A stretch of 5,242 bases of DNA from Desulfobacteraceae bacterium (lineage in GTDB: Bacteria > Desulfobacterota > Desulfobacteria > Desulfobacterales > ETH-SRB1): NCBI GenBank assembly GCA_030638305.1, contig DAOWEW010000192.1, forward strand, positions 1 to 5,242, written 5' to 3'. Below the pieces are notes generated by a model. That model saw only the letters and a list, made by a program, of their open reading frames with translations, searched no databases and had not been told where the DNA came from. The position numbers and the translations under genes were made by a program. Shown piece by piece: positions 1-4,286 of this stretch (its first letter is position 1; every line of letters starts with the position of its first letter).

Positions 1-1
1 A

Positions 2-202
2 TTAGAAAATGCTTTTAATGAGGCATCAAAGCTTCCAGAAATTGAACAAAATGTTATTGGAAGATGGCTACTGGATGAAATCAAAGCTGATAAAAAATGG
101 GAAAAACTGTTTGCCGAATCTGAAGATGTATTAGAGCAATTAGCACAGGAAGCTTTGATGGAGTATAAAAAAGGCAATACAAAAGTATTTGGATATAAAT
201 AA
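2..202 (+). CDS. Antitoxin of a type II toxin-antitoxin pair (5' end outside window)
   Basis: The frame is open from the window edge to TAA at 200-202, giving the last 66 residues; the start codon is not in the window. The protein is acidic and helical, with the segments 'EASKLPEIEQNVIGRWLLDE', 'KKWEKLFAESEDVLEQLA' and 'EALMEYKKGNTK'. From memory this is the pattern of short antitoxins encoded just upstream of RelE/ParE-superfamily toxins: helix, Trp-Leu-Leu motif, 'W+.LFA.S.D.L..LA.EA..E...GKT'. In that family the protein binds and neutralises the toxin and often represses its own operon. The next gene begins 3 nt after the stop, as expected for such an operon, but that toxin is broken. This may therefore be a solitary antitoxin. 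The family call rests on recalled sequence pattern and gene order, not on an alignment. Confidence 0.75.
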   Translation, partial: LENAFNEASKLPEIEQNVIGRWLLDEIKADKKWEKLFAESEDVLEQLAQEALMEYKKGNTKVFGYK

Positions 203-205
203 GCT

Positions 206-337
206 GTGAAATCAAAAACTACAGACAAATTTTGGAAGTGCTATCAAGCATTACCAAATGAAATAAGAAAGAAGGCGAAACAAGCATATGCACATTTTGA
301 ACGGGAACAAATTGGTGTCGAAAACCATTCAACATAG
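206..337 (+). pseudogene. Truncated RelE/ParE-like toxin, partner of the upstream antitoxin
   Basis: Starts at GTG 206, 3 nt after the antitoxin stop, and ends at TAG 335-337 after 43 codons. The N-terminus 'VKSKTTDKFWKCYQALPNEI' followed by 'RKKAKQAYAHFE' matches what I recall of toxins paired with this antitoxin type ('K.TT.+FWK.Y.ALP.E++..A+KAY..F'). Intact members are around 90-110 residues, so the beta-sheet core and C-terminal catalytic residues are absent. The last codons read 'ENHST' then stop, where relatives usually continue with something like 'NHPSLHFK'. Just after the stop, in a shifted frame, the DNA could encode further residues of such a sequence, so a nonsense change plus a frameshift is a plausible cause. 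The intact HigBA-type pair begins 54 bp downstream. The product is probably non-functional. Confidence 0.65.
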
Positions 338-357
338 CATTGAAAAGGTATTTTTTA

Positions 358-386
358 TTGACAATGTTATCGTACATGATAACTTG
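358..386 (+). promoter_or_regulatory. Promoter and operator of the higBA-type operon
   Basis: TTGACA at 358-363 is a perfect -35 hexamer. A perfect 6-bp dyad, GTTATC (366-371) and GATAAC (378-383) around a 6-nt centre, lies between it and the start codon at 392. The best -10 candidates are GATAAC 378-383 (14-nt spacer, short) or TAACTT 380-385 (16-nt spacer, poor match), so the exact -10 is uncertain. The dyad overlaps the core promoter, as expected for an autorepressor site bound by the downstream XRE-type antitoxin or the toxin-antitoxin complex. That binding is inferred from how HigBA systems work. Confidence 0.6.
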
Positions 387-391
387 TTTCT

Positions 392-718
392 ATGAATTGG
401 CGCATTACATTTTATAACGAAAACATTGAAAAAAAGACACTGTCATTTCCAAAAGGAATATTGGCCAATTTTTTGTACATTGTGGAAATGATGGAGGAAT
501 TCGGCCCTGCTCTGGGTATGCCTTACACTGCCACAATGGGAGACGGACTTTTTGAAATTAGAGCAAAAGGAAAGGAAGGCATTGGGCGTTCTCTATTTTG
601 TACAATCAAAGGCCATGAGATTGTCATTCTTCATTCATTTATTAAAAAATCCCGGAAAACACCCAAGAAAGAAATAGATTTGGCAAGAAAACGGATGAAG
701 GAGGTGAAACAACTATGA
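392..718 (+). CDS. higB: HigB-type toxin (phage Gp49-like, RelE superfamily)
   Basis: A basic protein of 108 residues, the normal length for Gp49-like/HigB toxins. These are RelE-fold ribosome-dependent mRNA endonucleases that inhibit translation when their antitoxin is lost. Visible landmarks are an N-terminal beta strand ('WRITFYNE'), a helical region about 20-40, the conserved 'GLFEIRAKG' at about 52-60, a strand 'EIVILHSFIKKS' at about 76-87, and the family-typical 'KKSRKTPKKEIDLARKR' at about 85-101. The toxin-first order with an XRE antitoxin overlapping by 4 nt supports the call. No Shine-Dalgarno sequence precedes ATG 392, and the likely promoter sits so close that the mRNA may have almost no leader, so translation is probably weak compared with the antitoxin. 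The gene appears intact. Whether it is active cannot be read from the sequence. Confidence 0.88.
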   Translation: MNWRITFYNENIEKKTLSFPKGILANFLYIVEMMEEFGPALGMPYTATMGDGLFEIRAKGKEGIGRSLFCTIKGHEIVILHSFIKKSRKTPKKEIDLARKRMKEVKQL

Positions 719-1044
719 CTCGTCCCACATTCCATGATTTTAAAAAAAAAGCATTAAGCGATCCAAACGTAAGGGCAGAATACGAATCATTATCTGCTGC
801 TTATCATCTTAGAAAAAAATTGATTGGTCTTCGCAAGAAAGCTGGGCTAACCCAAGAGGAGCTTGCCAAGAGACTACATACACAGAAAAGTAATATTTCT
901 CGTCTTGAGAATGTACATTCAAAAATATCGCCAAAGCTATCAACAATAGAAGAGTATGCCAAGGCAGTTGGATTTAAATTGGAACTTGATTTTGTACCAC
1001 AAAAAACTCTAAAATCACATAACAATCGGATGAACTCTGACTGA
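715..1044 (+). CDS. higA: HigA-type antitoxin, XRE-family DNA-binding protein
   Basis: The 109-residue protein begins inside the toxin stop (ATGA, 715-718), so the two genes are translationally coupled. A strong ribosome binding site AAGGAGGTG at 698-706 supports this start. Residues 34-90 form an XRE/Cro-type helix-turn-helix domain: 'LRKKAGLTQEELAKRL' (helices 1-2), then the recognition segment 'TQKSNISRLEN' at about 56-66, then 'STIEEYAKAVGFKLEL'. The N-terminal arm, with 'DPNVRAEYESL', is typical of antitoxins paired with Gp49-like toxins and is likely the toxin-contacting part. The expected role is to bind the toxin and repress the operon through the dyad at 366-383. Residues from about 95 to the end ('QKTLKSHNNRMNSD') lie beyond the usual fold and may be a late C-terminal extension. 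Confidence 0.9.
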   Translation: MTRPTFHDFKKKALSDPNVRAEYESLSAAYHLRKKLIGLRKKAGLTQEELAKRLHTQKSNISRLENVHSKISPKLSTIEEYAKAVGFKLELDFVPQKTLKSHNNRMNSD

Positions 1045-1070
1045 AAAAGCCGGGGCGTTTTTTGGTTTTT
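1044..1070 (+). terminator. Possible weak intrinsic terminator after higA
   Basis: Overlapping the higA stop, AAAAAGC (1044-1050) can pair with GTTTTTT (1057-1063, one G-U pair) around a CGGGGC loop, followed by a second run of five T at 1066-1070. The stem is almost all A-U, so it would be a weak terminator if it works at all. Position and T-richness are the only support. Confidence 0.3.
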
Positions 1071-1384
1071 ACAACATCTCCAAGCCCGAAAAATTGCCAT
1101 CCATCGGCACTCATGACAAACTATCATACCAAGATTATCACTGGCCGGTTAAATTCCATAGCAGGAAAACACCGGATTGTTCAAAGCATAGACCCAACCA
1201 AACAAACAAACAAATATTTCCTCACCGACCAATATATCCTGTCAAAAAAAAGAAATTTCTTCACAGTCTGATTTTTGGTGAAAATAACATGCCTTCGGTG
1301 AAAATCGCTGGTTTTATTATCAGGATCAGAAGAATATAAATCATCCCTTTTAAAAAATATTCTGTATAACAGTTTGCAAATTAA
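1071..1384. other. Intergenic stretch with no supported gene
   Basis: Several short open frames exist here on the + strand (for example 1062-1271 and one from TTG 1094 to 1339). None has a ribosome binding site, a recognisable motif or a coherent protein composition. A small tetranucleotide repeat, CAAA four times, lies at 1199-1214. The rest shows no RNA gene or strong hairpin that I can recognise. Confidence 0.6.
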
Positions 1385-1555
1385 CTATCCCGCAATAAGC
1401 TTCAGGGCATTAAACCAACAGTTCACGCCTGTCTCTACAATCTGCGGATTAAAAATCCTCCAGCCTTTTATCAACTTATCAACAAAATAACGCCCGGCAA
1501 AACAATATGGCACATTAGTTGCTAACTTATCATTGCAAGGCCGAAATGAAAATGA
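1385..1555 (-). pseudogene. Possible decayed 3' end of an unidentified minus-strand gene
   Basis: On the minus strand the frame is open for 56 codons between TGA (1556-1558) and TAG (1385-1387). The inferred peptide looks protein-like rather than random: near its middle 'YFVDKLIKGWRIFNPQ', then 'IVETGVNCWFNALKLIAG' to the stop, with two well-placed tryptophans and ordinary codon use. There is no ATG and no ribosome binding site, and the frame closes upstream, so at best it is a gene remnant. I do not recognise the family. The sigma-54 promoter of the downstream pilin lies inside this stretch on the opposite strand. An accidental open frame of this length is quite possible. Confidence 0.3.
1508..1523 (+). 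promoter_or_regulatory. Sigma-54 (RpoN) -24/-12 promoter of the pilin gene
   Basis: TGGCAC (1508-1513), 5 nt, then TTGCT (1519-1523) matches the RpoN consensus TGGCAC-N5-TTGCW at every fixed position. The GG and GC are separated by the required 10 nt. It points towards the pilin gene, with a predicted transcription start near 1534. Type IV pilin genes in Pseudomonas and Geobacter are transcribed by RpoN with the enhancer-binding protein PilR, so PilR-like control is inferred here. I could not define a PilR site upstream. Confidence 0.85.
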
Positions 1556-1740
1556 TCAATAACTCAAAAATCGGCTAAAACAAGTAAATCGTATTTTTTG
1601 CGCCCGTATCAAAATTAAACGGACAAAAATCAAAGGGAGGTAAATCGTAAAAAAAATCAATAAAAATTCGTACATATCGAATGCAAGTCATCTAAAAAGT
1701 CTTTTAAAAAATATATTAACTTAAAAAAGGAGAAATAATT
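1534..1740 (+). other. Long 5' leader of the pilin mRNA, with its ribosome binding site
   Basis: If transcription starts about 12 nt past the -12 element, the leader is about 205 nt and A+T-rich. The sequence GTAAATCGTA occurs twice (1584-1593 and 1640-1649). A GGGAGG at 1635-1640 resembles a ribosome binding site but has no ATG, GTG or TTG at a useful distance. The true ribosome binding site is AAGGAG at 1727-1732, 8 nt before ATG 1741. The pilin frame has a TAA at 1717-1719 and no other start below it, so no longer prepilin isoform can be made from an upstream start. Confidence 0.55.
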
Positions 1741-2130
1741 ATGATTCAAAGACTAAGAGCAAACAATGAAAAAGGTTTTACACTTATCGAACTTATGATC
1801 GTTGTCGCAATCATCGGCATCCTGGCAGCAATCGCCATTCCGCAGTTTTCGGCGTATAGGGAAAGAGCCTATATTGCTTCGATGAAAGCAGACTGCAACG
1901 CTGTAAGGACTGCCGAGGAAGCATACTTTGTAGATAACGATACCTATGTGGCAATCGCGTCCACTGCTACCCCGGCCCTCCCTGGTATGGGAACACTGTC
2001 ATCTGGCAATACAGTTGTGGTTGTGGCATCAGGTGCTATAGCCACAGGTTTTGAGGTAACTGTTTCATCTACCAAAACGACCAAAAAAATTGAGTATGAC
2101 AGCGTAACCGGTGAAACTAAAACTATATAA
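1741..2130 (+). CDS. pilA: Type IV pilin precursor (PilA-like)
   Basis: A 129-residue type IVa prepilin. The leader is 12 residues ending in Lys-Gly. The class III cleavage site is G12/F13, followed by 'FTLIELMIVVAIIGILAAIA', the hydrophobic assembly helix with Glu5, which is needed for N-methylation and polymerisation. PilD-type peptidase would release a mature protein of 117 residues that polymerises in the inner membrane into a pilus used for adhesion, twitching or electron exchange. Counting from mature Phe1, aromatic residues fall at F1, F24, Y27, Y32, Y50, F51 and Y57. Six of these match the aromatic positions recalled for Geobacter sulfurreducens PilA, but this protein then has a beta-rich C-terminal domain of about 60 residues that the short Geobacter pilin lacks. 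There is a single Cys (mature 40), so no disulfide loop. It is preceded by a perfect sigma-54 promoter and AAGGAG, and followed by a strong terminator. Confidence 0.95.
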   Translation: MIQRLRANNEKGFTLIELMIVVAIIGILAAIAIPQFSAYRERAYIASMKADCNAVRTAEEAYFVDNDTYVAIASTATPALPGMGTLSSGNTVVVVASGAIATGFEVTVSSTKTTKKIEYDSVTGETKTI

Positions 2131-2150
2131 CACCAACAACATAAGATATA

Positions 2151-2191
2151 GCATGTAGGTTGGGTTGAGGAACGAAACCCAAAACTCAACC
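2151..2191. repeat. REP-like palindromic element after the pilin gene
   Basis: TTGGGTT (2160-2166) pairs with AACCCAA (2176-2182) around a 9-nt loop. Alternatively GGTTGAG (2163-2169) pairs with CTCAACC (2185-2191). The core TAGGTTGGGTTGAGG, a short spacer, then CGAAACCCAA resembles a dispersed intergenic palindrome that I recall from many environmental bacterial genomes. Only one copy is present here, so its repeat status is an inference. It sits in the 3' untranslated region between the pilin stop and the terminator and could also protect the mRNA end. Confidence 0.5.
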
Positions 2192-2214
2192 ATTCTCACA
2201 GTCGCTTAAAAGGG

Positions 2215-2244
2215 AAAGGAGGCTTAATCGCCTCCTTTTTTTTT
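2215..2244 (+). terminator. Strong intrinsic terminator after pilA
   Basis: A perfect 9-bp stem, AAAGGAGGC (2215-2223) with GCCTCCTTT (2230-2238), encloses a 6-nt loop and runs into nine consecutive T (2236-2244). It lies 85 bp past the first pilin stop and about 80 bp before the second pilin start. Transcription from the sigma-54 promoter should therefore mostly end here. Confidence 0.93.
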
Positions 2245-2325
2245 GGAAGGATCTGCGGGTCATTATCCTGTTATCATCCCCAAATTTTGAGCCGGCTCTT
2301 TGATATGTCGCAAGAGATTTCAACA

Positions 2326-2709
2326 ATGACAACCAGCACGAACAAGAAAGGGTTTACGCTTATTGAATTGATGATCGTAGTGGCAATCATCGGCATCCTG
2401 GCTGCAATTGCAGTCCCGCAGTTTACGCGGTACCGTTCACGGAGCTATATGACAGCCGCAAGGGCGGACGCACGGAATGCCTACACAGCCGTACACGCAT
2501 GGCTGGCTGATAATCCCGGAGGAAACCCGTCCGCGGAAACAATCCTTGGTCCGGCGACAGGTGTCAATTATCCCGAAGTCAGGGCAAGTGACGGCAGCAC
2601 TATAAACATAGCCGCCGGCGGCTCGGTGACAGTCACGCATGCCATGGTGAATGGCAGTTACAGCATAGATATCACAACCGGCGCGATAATAGATACATTG
2701 ACGCCGTAA
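2326..2709 (+). CDS. Second type IV pilin precursor
   Basis: From ATG 2326 the product is 127 residues with a 9-residue leader (MTTSTNKKG) cut before Phe. 'FTLIELMIVVAIIGILAAIA' follows, with Glu5 present, so it should be processed by the prepilin peptidase and assemble as a pilin. I prefer this start because the leader length is typical and CAAGAG lies 9 nt upstream. ATG 2305 or TTG 2287 would give leaders of 16 or 22 residues. The mature protein is 118 residues, with no cysteine. It shares F1, F24, Y27 and Y32 with the first pilin but has Y44 and W50 in place of the F51/Y57 pattern, and its C-terminal domain is different and rich in Gly, Thr and Val. It is a diverged paralogue, probably from tandem duplication: the N-helix DNA shares an identical 20-nt block. 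No sigma-54 site lies directly upstream. It may depend on read-through or an unseen promoter. Confidence 0.9.
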   Translation: MTTSTNKKGFTLIELMIVVAIIGILAAIAVPQFTRYRSRSYMTAARADARNAYTAVHAWLADNPGGNPSAETILGPATGVNYPEVRASDGSTINIAAGGSVTVTHAMVNGSYSIDITTGAIIDTLTP

Positions 2710-2729
2710 GGATATTCTTTTTTCGTAAC

Positions 2730-2783
2730 CATTCACGGGGTGATAGGCGATCACCTGCCACGCTTATAGGACGTGGTTGAATG
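2730..2783. repeat. Nested hairpin cluster downstream of the second pilin
   Basis: Three inverted repeats lie within 54 bp: an outer pair CATTCA (2730-2735) and TGAATG (2778-2783), and inside it GGTGAT (2739-2744) with ATCACC (2750-2755) and CCACG (2758-2762) with CGTGG (2772-2776). Together they could fold as a small branched structure. There is no T-run, so it is not a standard terminator. It may be an mRNA 3'-end structure or a REP-type element. The rest of the stretch up to 2917 is pyrimidine-rich and shows no gene. Confidence 0.4.
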
Positions 2784-2917
2784 AAGACCCCTCGAAGTAG
2801 TCTAAAAGCATCACATATTTCTTCACAGTTCCGCTTCCGCTTCTTTTTTCCTGTCCCCTACAAGGGCTCTCAAAATTTTTCCTCTTGTTTTCAGCCCAAT
2901 TTTTCAACCTGTGTGAT

Positions 2918-3101
2918 TAGGAACGTGGACGAAATAACTTCATCAACTATGCAGCACAGCTTCAGGCCGCCTTTATTTGATCTCAAATCTCAAAAATCTT
3001 GAAATAGCTCGCTATTCCTTCAACTTTTGCGATCTGAGATCAAGCAAATCCGACCAAAATCTATGCGCCTACTTGATGAAGTTATTTCGTCCGCGTTCCT
3101 A
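2918..3101. mobile_element. MITE-like palindromic element flanked by TA
   Basis: The 29 nt at 2918-2946 are the reverse complement of 3073-3101 with one mismatch (T2926 against G3093). The pairing continues inward around the same centre near 3009.5: 2977-2995 pairs with 3025-3043 at 17 of 19 positions, and AATAGC (3003-3008) pairs with GCTATT (3011-3016). The whole segment is thus one long imperfect hairpin. TA is present at both ends (2918-2919 and 3100-3101), enclosing exactly 180 bp that begin GGAACG and end CGTTCC. TA duplication is the hallmark of IS630/Tc1-mariner insertion, so this is probably a non-autonomous element (MITE) moved by such a transposase. It has no coding capacity of its own. 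The family assignment is an inference. Confidence 0.65.
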
Positions 3102-3114
3102 AGGAGTAAATTTT

Positions 3115-3171
3115 ATGAATACTGAAAGGACAATTGATCCATTTTTAACAGATATGCGCCCTGGCCGGTAG
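3115..3171 (+). pseudogene. 5' remnant of a gene starting MNTE
   Basis: ATG 3115 is preceded by AAGGAG (3101-3106) at an 8-nt spacing and opens an 18-codon frame, 'MNTERTIDPFLTDMRPGR', then TAG. The 27 nt from 3101 to 3127 are nearly identical (25 of 27) to 4269-4295, the start of another broken gene. This therefore looks like the surviving ribosome binding site and first codons of a second copy. Homology ends just after the fourth or fifth codon. The MITE-like element abuts it directly upstream. Confidence 0.5.
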
Positions 3172-3266
3172 AAATAATACCTTCCTCGTAAAGGCGCAAC
3201 ACAAGCTCTTCCATCAGAACTTTTTGAGCTCGCTTTGGTGGTAGCCGTGTTTACGAAGGGCGCTAA

Positions 3267-3368
3267 AGCAGTGAACCACTGAATTACGGACTTATTCATC
3301 ATTGGGAAGCTGAAATCGTTGCTTTTCGTGTAAGCATTGAGAGAGCAGAAAAGAGACTGAAATCATGA
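3267..3368 (+). pseudogene. 3' remnant of an unidentified gene
   Basis: After TAA 3264-3266 the frame is open for 33 codons to TGA 3366-3368. It ends in a protein-like segment, 'NYGLIHHWEAEIVAF' followed by 'RVSIERAEKRLKS'. The stop overlaps the start of the next frame (ATGA, 3365-3368), a coupling that would be unlikely by chance in non-coding DNA. No start codon with a ribosome binding site is found, and the DNA from 3172 to 3266 has stops in all useful frames, so the 5' part is lost or scrambled. I do not recognise the family. The amphipathic, charged C-terminus is helical in character. Confidence 0.4.
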
Positions 3369-3592
3369 AAAAACAAAGAGAATTTTTATCTGAAAATAAT
3401 ATGTTGCTGTTTTAAGAATTGGAACAGGAATGTTTCACAGCAATAAGATATATCGAAGTATTGAAAGTTAGAGAACTTTCTGAAAACCAGAAAGAGGATA
3501 TTTTAGGGGAACTTTCCGCTTCGATAACCCATCTCAGAATTCAGACAGAACAGATTGATAAGACTTTTGAAAATATAATGGACGATGTGTGA
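3365..3592 (+). pseudogene. Small helical protein gene with an in-frame stop at codon 17
   Basis: From ATG 3365 (ATGA overlap with the preceding frame) the same frame runs 75 codons to TGA 3590-3592, broken only by TAA at 3413-3415. The part before the stop is 'MKKQREFLSENNMLLF'. After it come 'ELEQECFTAIRYIEVL' and, further on, 'ITHLRIQTEQIDKTFENI'. The second part is coherent, alpha-helical and probably coiled-coil. A single C-to-T change (CAA to TAA) would explain the stop and would give 'LFQELEQE'. Its stop overlaps a GTG start of the next frame (GTGTGA). A short protein restarted at TTG 3419 is possible but has no good ribosome binding site. The function is unknown. Confidence 0.5.
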
Positions 3593-3769
3593 GCGAAATC
3601 CGTTTTGACAGAACTCTTATCAATGTTTCCGTTGCTTTTCTTTAATATTTTCCTTGGAGACTTTCTTGACAGTATGAAGAAAGATGAATGGAGAAGACTT
3701 TATTGCCATAGCTTGTCAATTGACCCCGGTTTGGAGAACATCCATTGGTTCCTTTGGTATGGATGTTAA
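3589..3769 (+). pseudogene. Broken small gene following by stop/start overlap
   Basis: GTG 3589 overlaps the preceding TGA and opens 18 codons, 'VSEIRFDRTLINVSVAFL', then TAA at 3643-3645. In another frame, ATG 3623 to TAA 3767-3769 gives 48 residues including 'FLDSMKKDEWRRLYCHSL' and ending 'HWFLWYGC'. The GTGA coupling suggests that a real gene once began here. Whether the second frame belongs to it through a frameshift cannot be decided by eye. No family is recognised. From 3770 to 3839 I see no feature. Confidence 0.3.
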
Positions 3770-3839
3770 AAACCGGACGAATTCCCTTGCGCGAACTATC
3801 CTAATTATCTGAAAATCTATATAAACAAATCCTTATGAT

Positions 3840-4286
3840 ATGCCTGAAGAAAAAAACGAAAAAGGTTTGACTTTGGACAAGAGAACTCTTGATGTTCTGG
3901 TGGCCAACATTATCCCTACATCCAGGTATTTTGAGGTGCGTTTTGACCACATGCAGAGTCAGATGGATGACTACAAAGGTGATCTGAAAGATTTTCGAAG
4001 TGATGTTGATAAGCGCTTTGATGACATGAAATCAGATATGGACAATCGCTTTGAACAGGTAGATAAGCGTTTTGAACAAATCATTGCTTCAATTGATCGT
4101 TTGGGGGATAAATTGGATCACAGGGATGAAAAGCAAAGATATTTTACCCCGCAGATGTTTACTATTGCCATCAGCATTTCTATCCTCGGAGTGCTGGGAG
4201 CATTTTTTGAAATCTCTCGGCGTGATTTAACCCGGCCCATAAGTAAAGAGTTTCCCATCCTTATAACAAAGGAGTATATTTCATGA
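3840..4286 (+). CDS. Coiled-coil protein with one C-terminal membrane span, function unknown
   Basis: A 148-residue protein. ATG 3840 is the only start after an in-frame TAA at 3822-3824, but it lacks a clear ribosome binding site, so expression is uncertain. Residues 30-97 are highly charged and form a predicted coiled coil with recurring units such as 'DVDKRFDDMKSDMDNRFEQV' and 'DKRFEQIIASIDRLGDKL'. A single hydrophobic segment, 'MFTIAISISILGVLGAFFEI' (about 106-125), should anchor it in the membrane. The positively charged 'SRRDL' after it would face the cytoplasm by the positive-inside rule. Small coiled-coil/single-span proteins like this often sit beside ATPase or nuclease-like genes in these genomes (recalled, not checked). 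Its stop overlaps the start of the following gene (ATGA, 4283-4286) with AAAGGAG upstream, so the two were translationally coupled, but the partner is now broken. Confidence 0.7.
   Translation: MPEEKNEKGLTLDKRTLDVLVANIIPTSRYFEVRFDHMQSQMDDYKGDLKDFRSDVDKRFDDMKSDMDNRFEQVDKRFEQIIASIDRLGDKLDHRDEKQRYFTPQMFTIAISISILGVLGAFFEISRRDLTRPISKEFPILITKEYIS

Noticed and set aside
804..1127. Minus-strand open frame opposite higA
   Set aside because: It lies antisense to a well-supported gene and its peptide has no coherent features; it is a shadow of higA.
1020..1181. Imperfect inverted repeat AACAATCGGATG against CACCGGATTGTT, tested as an integron attC site
   Set aside because: The R' and R'' core motifs (RYYYAAC and GTTRRRY) are not present at the ends, and no integrase or cassette pattern is seen.
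1062..1339. Overlapping + strand open frames after the higBA-type operon
   Set aside because: No ribosome binding site, one needs a TTG start, no recognisable motif, and the two frames overlap each other in different phases.
1635..1724. GGGAGG followed by a 25-codon open frame in the pilin leader, as a possible leader peptide
   Set aside because: The only codon at the right distance is GTA, which is not a usable start, and the peptide is low-complexity Lys/Asn.
2245..2262. TGGAAGGATCTGC-like stretch as a second sigma-54 promoter for the second pilin
   Set aside because: The GG to GC spacing is 8 nt, not the required 10, and the flanking bases do not match the consensus.
2781..3002. Open frame of 73 codons before and into the palindromic element
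   Set aside because: It runs from pyrimidine-rich DNA into the left arm of the palindrome, has no ribosome binding site and no protein-like pattern.
3099..3302. Minus-strand open frame of 67 codons
   Set aside because: It starts and ends in decayed sequence, overlaps + strand remnants with better evidence, and has no motif.
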